NCBI GenBank assembly: GCA_025456385.1
Contig: JALOKS010000018.1
Location: forward strand, 1-17,719
From: Thermoanaerobaculales bacterium
GTDB taxonomy: Bacteria > Acidobacteriota > Thermoanaerobaculia > Thermoanaerobaculales > Sulfomarinibacteraceae
Reading direction: 5' to 3'
Length of the DNA: 17,719 bases
How positions within the stretch are numbered: position 1 is the first letter of the stretch; every line of letters starts with the position of its first letter. Under the pieces are notes generated by a model. It saw only the letters and a program-made list of their open reading frames with translations, did no database searches and had not been told where the DNA came from. Positions 1-6,519 of this stretch are shown here, one piece after another. A program made the translations under genes and the position numbers.

Positions 1-621
1 GCGGTGGGGGTGGCCGGCGTGGCGGGCGAGGGCGTGCTCGGCGTCGCGCACCGCCGCCACTGGGTGCTGCGCCCGCACGCGCCGCCACAGCTCGTCGAGC
101 CGCGGCTCCCAGTCCCGCGCCGGCTCCGCCCGGTAGGCCAGACGCGAGGGCGGCGAACGGCGCGGCCGGCTCCGCAGCAGCCGCGCCGCCGCGGGCAGCG
201 CGAACTCCTCGCCGCCGAGCAGCGGGGGGGCGCCGGGCGTCGCACCGGCGGCGACGCGGAAGACCACCTCGAAGCGCCGGCCCGGCCCGAAGGCGGCGAG
301 GAAGGCCGCGACGGTCTGCGCCCAGATCGCGGCGCGCTGCCGGTCGTCGCCCGCCTCAGGGACCACGAAGGGGTCGACCACAGCCGCCGCCGCGAGCTCG
401 CGGCCGCCGAGCTCGAGGCGCAGCGGCAGGGCGGCGAGGTGGGCGACCAGCCGGCCGTCGCGGCGGGCGGTCACGATCGGCCGCCCCGCCGGCGCCGGCG
501 GGTGGCGCCAGGCCCACTCGTCGAGGCTGCGGGCGGTGCCGAAGACACGGTTGCGGGTGTCGTTGATCTCGACCTCGTCGCCGGGGCGGAAGGCGCGCAC
601 CTCGACGGCGGCGGCGCTCAC
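1..621 (-). CDS. GNAT-family N-acetyltransferase, C-terminus cut by window edge
   Basis: The frame is open from a GTG at 621 to the left edge, giving 207 residues without a stop, so the C-terminus lies outside the window. The N-terminus carries the pattern FRPGDEVEINDTRNRVFG, then SLDEWAWRH, then strands ending in RRDGRLVAHLAALPLRLELG. This resembles the start of GNAT acetyltransferases that transfer an acetyl group from acetyl-CoA to an amine; the acetyl-CoA-binding part is not clearly visible here. The GTG start overlaps the TGA stop of the upstream ABC ATPase by 4 bp (GTGA), so the two are probably translationally coupled. With a polysaccharide-export ATPase in front, a role in modifying an envelope sugar or peptide is plausible but only inferred. 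The family call rests on N-terminal similarity alone. Confidence 0.6.
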   Translation of the reverse strand, partial: MSAAAVEVRAFRPGDEVEINDTRNRVFGTARSLDEWAWRHPPAPAGRPIVTARRDGRLVAHLAALPLRLELGGRELAAAAVVDPFVVPEAGDDRQRAAIWAQTVAAFLAAFGPGRRFEVVFRVAAGATPGAPPLLGGEEFALPAAARLLRSRPRRSPPSRLAYRAEPARDWEPRLDELWRRVRAQHPVAAVRDAEHALARHAGHPHR

Positions 622-1847
622 CCGCCGCCCCCGCCGTCGAGCTCCCAGCGGTGCTCGAGCTGGAGCAGGGCGAGCGACCAGCCCTCGTCGGCCGGGCGCA
701 GGCAGTCGGTCACCACCGCCTGATCCCAGATGTGGAGGGCGCTGGGGTCGAAGATGTAACCGGTCACCGAGTAGGTGCCCTTGGCGAGCGGCAGGCCGTC
801 GATCCGCACCCGGTCGCGGCGGAGGCCGGCGCCCGAGCGGGGCGGCAGGCCGTCGACGAAGGTGGCCACCGCCACCACCCGAGTGCCGTCGCCGCGATCG
901 AGGGAGACGCCGACGTGGAACGCGGCCTCGGCGTCGACCGCCTCCCACTCGAGCTCGACGGTGAGCGCCATCCCCGGCGCGTAGGTCGCGACCGGCCGCC
1001 CCTCGCCGTCGAGGACGCGGATGCCCCGCACCCGCGCCTGGTGGCCGGGGCGCTGCGCGGCGGGCGCCGGCTCGGCCTCCGCGCTCTCGCCCAGCCGCCG
1101 CTTCTCGCGGTTGACCAGGAACTCCTCGTAGGCGTTGACGACCTCCTGCGCCGGCCCGTCGCGCTCGATGCGGCCGCCGCGCAGCCACAGGGCGCGCGTG
1201 CAGAACAGCGACACGTAGTACATGGAGTGCGAGCAGAACAGGATCGTGGTGCCGCGGTCGCGGATCTCGCGGATGCGGTCGACGCACTTCTTCTGGAAGT
1301 AGCCGTCGCCGACCGCCAGCGCCTCGTCGACCACCAGCACATCCGGGTCGACGTGGGTGGCGACCGCGAAGGCGAGGCGCATCGCCATGCCGGTCGAGTA
1401 GCTCTTCACCGGGTGCTCGACGAACTCGCCGAGCTCGGCGAAGGCGAAGATGTCGTCGAGGCGGGCCACCATGTCGTCCCGTTCGAGACCCATCAGCGCG
1501 CCGTAGAGAACCGCGTTGTCGCGGCCCGAGAACTCGGGGTGGAAGGCCGCGCCGAGCTCGAGGATCGCGGCCACCACCCCGCGCACCTCGACGCGGCCGG
1601 CGGTCGGCGTCGTGGTGCCGGCGACGATCTTGAGCAGGGTCGACTTGCCGGCGCCGTTCTCACCGATGATACCGACCGCGGCGCCCGGCTCGACCGTGAA
1701 GCTGACATCCTCGAGGGCGCGGAAGTCGAGGTGCCGGCTCGACCGCCCGATGAGGCGCTTCAGGCGCTCGCCGGGGGCCGCGTAGACGCGGTACCACTTG
1801 TGGACCCCGGCCACGACAATGGCCTCGTCGAGGCTCGTCAAACCCAT
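618..1847 (-). CDS. Polysaccharide/teichoic acid-type ABC transporter ATP-binding protein (Wzt/TagH-like) with C-terminal substrate domain
   Basis: This 409-residue protein is the cytoplasmic ATPase of an ABC-2 type exporter of the O-antigen/teichoic acid class. From the ATG at 1847, the Walker A GENGAGKST lies at residues 62-70. The signature STGMA is at 151-155, Walker B DVLVVDEAL at 169-177 and the switch histidine near 207. The sequence around GEFVEHPVKSYSTGM is typical of the Wzt/TagH subgroup. Residues from about 275 on form a separate beta-rich domain (strands around VELEWEAV, FHVGVSLDRGDG, YSVTGYIFD) like the Wzt C-terminal domain, which in O-antigen systems recognises the capped glycan. 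An in-frame TTG at 1859 is an alternative start; neither has a clear ribosome site. No partner permease (Wzm type) is present upstream, which is unusual; it may lie left of the window. Confidence 0.88.
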   Translation of the reverse strand: MGLTSLDEAIVVAGVHKWYRVYAAPGERLKRLIGRSSRHLDFRALEDVSFTVEPGAAVGIIGENGAGKSTLLKIVAGTTTPTAGRVEVRGVVAAILELGAAFHPEFSGRDNAVLYGALMGLERDDMVARLDDIFAFAELGEFVEHPVKSYSTGMAMRLAFAVATHVDPDVLVVDEALAVGDGYFQKKCVDRIREIRDRGTTILFCSHSMYYVSLFCTRALWLRGGRIERDGPAQEVVNAYEEFLVNREKRRLGESAEAEPAPAAQRPGHQARVRGIRVLDGEGRPVATYAPGMALTVELEWEAVDAEAAFHVGVSLDRGDGTRVVAVATFVDGLPPRSGAGLRRDRVRIDGLPLAKGTYSVTGYIFDPSALHIWDQAVVTDCLRPADEGWSLALLQLEHRWELDGGGGG

Positions 1848-1878
1848 GACAGAGCGCAAGATATCACAGGACCGAGGC

Positions 1879-2259
1879 TCAGCCCCGGTGCTGGTCCCAG
1901 TCCGGGAAGGCGATCAGGCGCAGGCGGCGCATCGCCCGCAGGTAGGCGCCGAGGCGCTCCTCGATCTGCGGGCAGGCCTCCGGGAACGCCTCGCGCATCG
2001 CGCCGGCCAAGGTGCGGACCTTGGTCGCGCCGTCGAGCCGCCGCCAGGCGAAGCTGCCGAGCTCGTCGAGGCGGACGCGGCGCGGCGTCAGCAGCCAGGC
2101 GGTGGCGGCGAGGAGGCCGGAGAGGCCACGCAGCGGCGGCCGCGGCCGTTCGATCACGACCCGCCCGTCGCGGTTCTCCTGCCACGGCGCACAGCGCACG
2201 GGCTCGAGCTCGAGGAGGTCGACGACCCGCTGCGGGGGCTCTTCGCTCCGCCGTGCCAC
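1879..2259 (-). CDS. PqqD-family (RiPP-recognition-element-like) small protein
   Basis: This 126-residue protein has a C-terminal half matching the PqqD fold pattern: RLDELGSFAWRRLDG, then a helix with TLAGAMREAFPEA, then ERLGAYLRAMRRLRLIAF. PqqD-type domains bind leader peptides for a partner enzyme in PQQ and other RiPP pathways; free-standing homologues also occur in polysaccharide and peptide clusters. The N-terminal 60 residues (RVVDLLELEPVRCAPW and a following basic stretch) are an extension of unknown role. The GTG start lies 4 bp behind the stop of the OPT transporter, and the ABC ATPase follows after about 20-30 bp, so it sits inside an operon. No radical-SAM enzyme or obvious precursor peptide is seen in the window, so a RiPP role is not shown. 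Family membership is fairly secure; the function here is unknown. Confidence 0.7.
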   Translation of the reverse strand: MARRSEEPPQRVVDLLELEPVRCAPWQENRDGRVVIERPRPPLRGLSGLLAATAWLLTPRRVRLDELGSFAWRRLDGATKVRTLAGAMREAFPEACPQIEERLGAYLRAMRRLRLIAFPDWDQHRG

Positions 2260-2263
2260 CGGC

Positions 2264-4231
2264 TCAGGCCCCCGGGCCCCGGCGGCGGGCGAGCGGCAGC
2301 CACACCAGGAGCGCGAGCAGCAGCGGGTAGACCAGCAGGCCCGCGCCGAAGCTGTGCCCGAGCTGCGGCAGCAGGTGCTCGCTCTCCGCCATGCCGAGCT
2401 TGGCCTGCTCGTAGAGCACGACGAAGGCGAGCAGCACCGCCATCAGGGACTGACCGGCGATGAGGCCAGACGAGACCAGGATGCCGGAGTTCTCCGCCCG
2501 CGTCCGCTCCTCCGGGCCGGCCTTCGCCCGGTCGAGGAACCAGTCGAGGATCGCCCGGATGACGCCGCCGGCGAAGACCGCCGAGGTGGTCGAGAAGGGC
2601 AGGTACATGCCGACCGCGATCAGCATCGGCGCCGGCGCCTTGATGAGGATCAGGGCGAGGCCGAAGAGCATGCCGACGATCACCAGCGGCCAGGCCATGT
2701 CGCCGCCGACGATGCCCTGGGCCATCAGCGCCATGAGCCCCGCCTGCGGCGCCGGCAGCTCGACCGAGCCGATGGTGTAGGCCTTGTTGAGGACCATCAG
2801 CAGCACCGGCAGGGCGATCGCTGACGCCACCACGCCAATGATCTCGCCGATCTGCATGCGCCAGGGCGTGCCGCCGAGGATGTGGCCGACCTTGAAGTCC
2901 TGCATCATGTCGCCGGCGACGCCGGCCGCACAGCACACCACGCCCGCGACCCCGAGGACCGCCGCGACCCCGTGCACGCCCGTGACTCCCATCAGGACCA
3001 TCAGCAGGGCGGAGATCACGAGCGCCGACAGCGTCAGGCCGGAGATCGGGTTGTTCGAGTTGCCGACCAGCCCGACGAGGTAGCCCGCGACCGCCGCGAA
3101 CAGGAGGCCGAGCAGCAGCATCACCACCGTCAGCACCACGGCGGGCAGTGCGGCGTCGGCGAAGTAGCGGTAGAGGAAGAACATCGGGATCGCCATCACG
3201 CCGATCGCGAGGAGCACCCACTTCAGGTCGAGGTCGAGGTCGGTGCGCTCGGTGTCGGCGGCCGCGCCCCCGGCCTTGAGCGCCGCGACCGCCTTGGTGA
3301 TGCCGTTGATCAGCGAGGCGCGCAGCGAGTAGAGGGTGTAGAAGGCCGACACGATCATGGTGCCCACCGCGAGCGGACGGATCTGGCGGAACCAGACCTC
3401 GACCGCGAGCGCGGAGAAGCCCGACTCGCTGCCGATGGCGGCGAGCTCCGGGTTGAGGAAGATCGCGAGCGGCACCAGCACCAGCCAGCCGGTGATCGCA
3501 CCGCAGAACAGCACCGCCGAGATCCTCAGGCCGACGATGAAGCCGACCCCCATCACCATCGGCGAGGCCTCCGGGGTCGACAGCAGCATGCCGCCCGCGT
3601 ACTCGATCTTCTGCCCGAGGAGGCTGATCGCCGAGCGCCCGAAGTGCACGAAGTGGGAGGCGCGGTCCTGGATGAGCCGGACGCCGGCGTCGTTCTTCAC
3701 GAGCTCCCACAGCGCCGCGATGCCCATGGCGCCGAAGACCAGGCCGGCGCCGGTCTGGCCCTTCTGCCCGGCCTTGACGATCTCGGCCGCGGCCACGCTC
3801 TCCGGGAAGGGGAGCTCCGCCTCGACGACCAGCGGCCGCCGCAGGATGATCACGAACAGCACCCCGAGCACGCCGCCGATGCCCATGATGAGCGTCGCGT
3901 CGAGGAGCTTGAAGTCGGCCCACGCGCCAGAGATGATGAAGGCGGGAATCGTGAAGATCGCTCCCGCGACCAGCGACTCGCCCACCGAGGCGGTGGTCCG
4001 CGCCAGGTTCTCCTCGAGGATGTTGCCGCGGAATATGCGCAGGGCGGCCATCGCCACCACCGCCGCCGGGAAGGTGGCGGCGACTGTCAGGCCGACCTTC
4101 ATCCCGAGGTAGGCGTTGGCGGCGCCGAGCACGACCGCCATCACCACGCCGAGCAGCAGGGCCTTGAAGGTGAACTCCGGCATCGAGGTCGCGGCCGGCA
4201 CGTAGGGAACGAACGTCTTCTCCTCCGCCAT
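2264..4231 (-). CDS. OPT-family oligopeptide transporter
   Basis: This is a 655-residue polytopic inner-membrane protein of the bacterial OPT family, secondary transporters that import small peptides or metal-peptide conjugates, usually driven by proton flow. Conserved blocks visible in order are NAYLGMKVGLTVAATFPAAV, then NILEENLARTTASVGESL followed by AGAIFTIPAFI near residues 70-105, DMMQDFKVGHILGGTPW plus QIGEIIGV in the middle, and KAPAPMLIAVGMYLPF towards the C-terminus. Hydrophobic segments are spread over the whole length, and the size fits the family. The ATG at 4231 is preceded by a G-rich GGGGAGGGG ribosome site. It is the first gene of a likely minus-strand operon with the PqqD-like gene 4 bp behind it. 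The substrate cannot be read from the sequence. Confidence 0.93.
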   Translation of the reverse strand: MAEEKTFVPYVPAATSMPEFTFKALLLGVVMAVVLGAANAYLGMKVGLTVAATFPAAVVAMAALRIFRGNILEENLARTTASVGESLVAGAIFTIPAFIISGAWADFKLLDATLIMGIGGVLGVLFVIILRRPLVVEAELPFPESVAAAEIVKAGQKGQTGAGLVFGAMGIAALWELVKNDAGVRLIQDRASHFVHFGRSAISLLGQKIEYAGGMLLSTPEASPMVMGVGFIVGLRISAVLFCGAITGWLVLVPLAIFLNPELAAIGSESGFSALAVEVWFRQIRPLAVGTMIVSAFYTLYSLRASLINGITKAVAALKAGGAAADTERTDLDLDLKWVLLAIGVMAIPMFFLYRYFADAALPAVVLTVVMLLLGLLFAAVAGYLVGLVGNSNNPISGLTLSALVISALLMVLMGVTGVHGVAAVLGVAGVVCCAAGVAGDMMQDFKVGHILGGTPWRMQIGEIIGVVASAIALPVLLMVLNKAYTIGSVELPAPQAGLMALMAQGIVGGDMAWPLVIVGMLFGLALILIKAPAPMLIAVGMYLPFSTTSAVFAGGVIRAILDWFLDRAKAGPEERTRAENSGILVSSGLIAGQSLMAVLLAFVVLYEQAKLGMAESEHLLPQLGHSFGAGLLVYPLLLALLVWLPLARRRGPGA

Positions 4232-4288
4232 GAACCCCTCCCCCCGTCTGGTGGAGCGATTCTAGCCCAGCCGGTTGTCGCTGCTTCT

Positions 4289-4370
4289 GGATTTCGGATT
4301 TCGGATTTTCGGATTTTCGGATTTCCACTGGGGCGGGCACAGGGATCGGAATTCCGAATTCCGAATTCCG
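4289..4370 (-). repeat. Heptad inverted element 1 (after the glutamate-cysteine ligase gene)
   Basis: Read on the minus strand, three 7-bp units GAATTCG, GAATTCG, GAATTCC (4348-4370) follow the TGA stop at 4374-4376. A 21-bp core containing GCCCGCCCC comes next, then five units of the type GAAATCC or GAAAATCC (4289-4326). The stop codon itself (GA of TGA plus AGTCG) reads as a degenerate first unit. The two arms are only partly complementary, with about one mismatch per unit (GGAATTC against GGATTTC). The arrangement, polarity and position directly after a stop codon match the elements at 9131-9221 and 12527-12634. The function is unknown; it could form a hairpin in the 3' end of the mRNA. 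Confidence 0.7.
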
Positions 4371-4373
4371 ACT

Positions 4374-6287
4374 TCACTCTCTCAGCTTCTGCTCCAGCAG
4401 CTCGCCGGCGATCACCATCAGGCGGCTCTCGGTGAGCACGCCCACCAGGTGCTCGTCCTTGATCACCGGCAGGCAGGCCCAGCCATTGGTCCGCATCAGG
4501 TCGATGGCCTCGACGGTCGGGGTTTCGGGAGAGACGCTCACCGGGTCGCGCTGCATGACCGCGCTCACCGGCAGCGGGGCCTCCATCCGCTCGGGCTGGT
4601 AGGTGCCGACCAGGCTCAGCAGCTTGCGCTGCGACACCATGCCGATCAGGCGGTTGTCGTCGTCCTCCACCATGACGTGGCGGATGTTGTTCCACACCAT
4701 GAGGTTGGCGACGAGGTCGACGGGCTCGTTGGCGTTGACGGTGACGATGTCGGTGTCCATGCACTGCTCGACGGTGGCGTAGCTCTGCTTCCAGCCGCCG
4801 CCCTCCTCGATGCGGGCCAGCTCCCAGGTGTGGACCGGCCGGCCGTCCCGCTGCCGCGCCCGGGTGGCGGCGGTGATCGCCGACAGGCGCTCCGTCAGCG
4901 GTCCGCGGTCGGCGAGGCCCGCGAGCGAGTCGAGCTGCCACTGCGCGCCGGTGCGCCGGGAGCGCACCCGCTCCTCGATCACGCCGAGGTAGAGGTCGAT
5001 GTTCTCCTGCTCGAGGTGGGGCGTCTCCAGCCCGAGCCTCGCGAGCGGCAGCATCTCGTCGAGGATCAACCGGTGCGCCGGCACCGGCGGGGCGCCGGCC
5101 CAGCCGAGCTGGGCGTCGAGGCCGTGGCGGGCGGCGGCGAGGAAGTTGGCGCGCGCGTCGTCGAAGCTCATGTGCTCGGCGATGTTGCCGTAGCGCTCGA
5201 GGACGCCGCTGATGAGCCCGAACCAGAAGGCCGCGTTGGCGACCTCGTCCCGCGGCGTCGGTCCCGCCGGCAGGATCCGGTTCTCGATCCGGATGTGGGG
5301 CTTGTCGTCGTTGATGCCGTAGCAGACGCGGTTCCAACGGTAGATGGTGCTGTTGTGGAGGCGCAACGCCTTGAGGGTCGGCGCCCGCCCCATGTCGAGC
5401 TCGGCGAAGGGGTCGTCCTCGACCTCGGTCGAGATCAGGGCCCGGAAGCGGGCGATGTCCTCCTGGAAGATCTCGAGCACGGACTCCCGCACCCAGTGGC
5501 GGCCGAAGCTGACCCGCGGCGTCTGCTCCCGCAGGTGCGGGGTCGTGCGCCGGGTGTCGATAGACTGCTGGAAGAGGCCGATCCGCGTCTCCGCCCACAA
5601 CCGCTTGCCGAACAGCAGGGGCGAGTTGGCGGCCGCCGCGAGCAGCGGGCCGGCCACCGCCTGGGCCGCGTTGTAGAGCCGCGCGAACTCCTTCGGCGCG
5701 ACCTGGAAGTGGACCTGGAAGCTGGTGTTGGCGGCCTCGACCAGGATCGAGTCGTGGTGCAGGTGGAGCTCGTCCTTGCCCTGGAGGAAGAACTCGTAGG
5801 CGCCGCCCTTGAGCCGGTTCATCGCCTCGTTCAGGGCGTAGTAGCGCGGGTTCGGCGTCATGTTGATCATCTCGAGGTCGGTCTTGCGCAGGGTCGGCAG
5901 GATGCCGGTCAGCAGCACGTCGCCGCCGCAGCGCTGCGCCGCCTCGCGGGCGCGGCCGAGGAGCTCGCCGATCTGCCACTCCATGTCGCGCAGGCAGCTG
6001 CCACCGAAGATCTGCGGGTCGAGGTTGAACTCGAGGTTGAAGCGCGCGAGCTCGGTGGTGAAGTGGGGATCGCCGACGGCCTCCAGGACCTCGGTGGCGA
6101 TCGGCGCGGGACGTCCGAACTGATCGATGAGGAACATCTCCTGCTCGGCGCCGATCCTCCGCACCCCGGTCTCGAAGCGCTCCTCCTCGAGCATCCTCTC
6201 GAAGGCGCGCACATCGCGCAGGAGGTGCCTCAAGAAGACCCGGATGTCCTCGGCCTGCGACTGCTCGCGTACGTCCTGCTCGCCCAT
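4374..6287 (-). CDS. Glutamate-cysteine ligase family 2 (GCS2/YbdK-like) enzyme fused to two CBS domains
   Basis: The 637-residue product joins a carboxylate-amine ligase of the GCS2 type to a C-terminal pair of CBS domains. The ligase part shows GAEQEMFLID at 46-55 (the acidic GxExE-like ATP/Mg region) and ARFNLEFNLDP. It also has INMTPNPRYYAL, HLHHDSILVEAANTSFQVH and RIENRILPAGP, all typical of enzymes that join glutamate to an amine using ATP. The CBS pair lies at about 505-632, with units starting near VEQCMDTDIVTVNANEP and VSAVMQRDPVSVSPETP. CBS pairs usually bind adenosine nucleotides, so nucleotide control of the ligase is a reasonable inference. The ATG at 6287 is preferred because AGGCGAGG lies just upstream; a GTG at 6311 is in frame. 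True glutathione synthesis is not shown, since no gshB is nearby; another amide product is possible. Confidence 0.85.
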   Translation of the reverse strand: MGEQDVREQSQAEDIRVFLRHLLRDVRAFERMLEEERFETGVRRIGAEQEMFLIDQFGRPAPIATEVLEAVGDPHFTTELARFNLEFNLDPQIFGGSCLRDMEWQIGELLGRAREAAQRCGGDVLLTGILPTLRKTDLEMINMTPNPRYYALNEAMNRLKGGAYEFFLQGKDELHLHHDSILVEAANTSFQVHFQVAPKEFARLYNAAQAVAGPLLAAAANSPLLFGKRLWAETRIGLFQQSIDTRRTTPHLREQTPRVSFGRHWVRESVLEIFQEDIARFRALISTEVEDDPFAELDMGRAPTLKALRLHNSTIYRWNRVCYGINDDKPHIRIENRILPAGPTPRDEVANAAFWFGLISGVLERYGNIAEHMSFDDARANFLAAARHGLDAQLGWAGAPPVPAHRLILDEMLPLARLGLETPHLEQENIDLYLGVIEERVRSRRTGAQWQLDSLAGLADRGPLTERLSAITAATRARQRDGRPVHTWELARIEEGGGWKQSYATVEQCMDTDIVTVNANEPVDLVANLMVWNNIRHVMVEDDDNRLIGMVSQRKLLSLVGTYQPERMEAPLPVSAVMQRDPVSVSPETPTVEAIDLMRTNGWACLPVIKDEHLVGVLTESRLMVIAGELLEQKLRE

Positions 6288-6415
6288 CGTGCCTCGCCTG
6301 CTCCCGTCCACGCTCGGACCGCCATTGTACGCGCACGGGCCACCCCCGGCGCCCCGCGCCGCTCGTCCCGCGACGCCACACCCCCCGCCGCATCAGCGCC
6401 CGGCCGGTCTCGCAT

Positions 6416-6443
6416 CTTATAAAAGATCTATCAGATATGTGAA
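6416..6443 (-). promoter_or_regulatory. Candidate promoter for the ligase-CBS gene
   Basis: On the minus strand TTCACA (6443-6438) and TATAAG (6421-6416) are separated by 16 bp. Each matches the sigma-70 consensus at five of six positions. They lie in an AT-rich patch (6416-6482) that stands out against the GC-rich surroundings. The predicted transcript would have a leader of about 120 nt before the ATG at 6287. Not tested; based on consensus only. Confidence 0.5.
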
Positions 6444-6452
6444 CTTCAACAC

Positions 6453-6481
6453 TTGACAATAGGATGCTCAGATATTAGATT
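6453..6481 (+). promoter_or_regulatory. Candidate clpB promoter with a weak HspR-type (HAIR-like) overlap
   Basis: A perfect -35 TTGACA (6453-6458) is followed after 17 bp by TAGATT (6476-6481), four of six for the -10 consensus. The expected start of transcription would leave a leader of about 30 nt with GGAGG before the clpB GTG. CTTGACA-N7-GCTCAGA (6452-6472) matches nine of the fourteen fixed positions of the HspR operator consensus CTTGAGT-N7-ACTCAAG. This is suggestive only. The 8-mer TCAGATAT occurs twice (6431-6438 and 6468-6475), on either side of the -35. No CIRCE element is seen. Confidence 0.5.
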
Positions 6482-6519
6482 CGTGACTGGCCCATGGCCG
6501 CTCGAGGAGGACCGCACCC

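Noticed and set aside
2154..6459. Very long open frames opposite to or in other phases of the OPT and ligase-CBS genes
   Set aside because: In DNA with such high GC content stop codons are rare in every frame. The products are Arg/Pro/Gly/Asp-rich without any family motif, while the accepted frames carry clear domain signatures.
6416..6519. CIRCE (HrcA) operator at clpB
   Set aside because: The TTAGCACTC-N9-GAGTGCTAA pattern is not present in this region.
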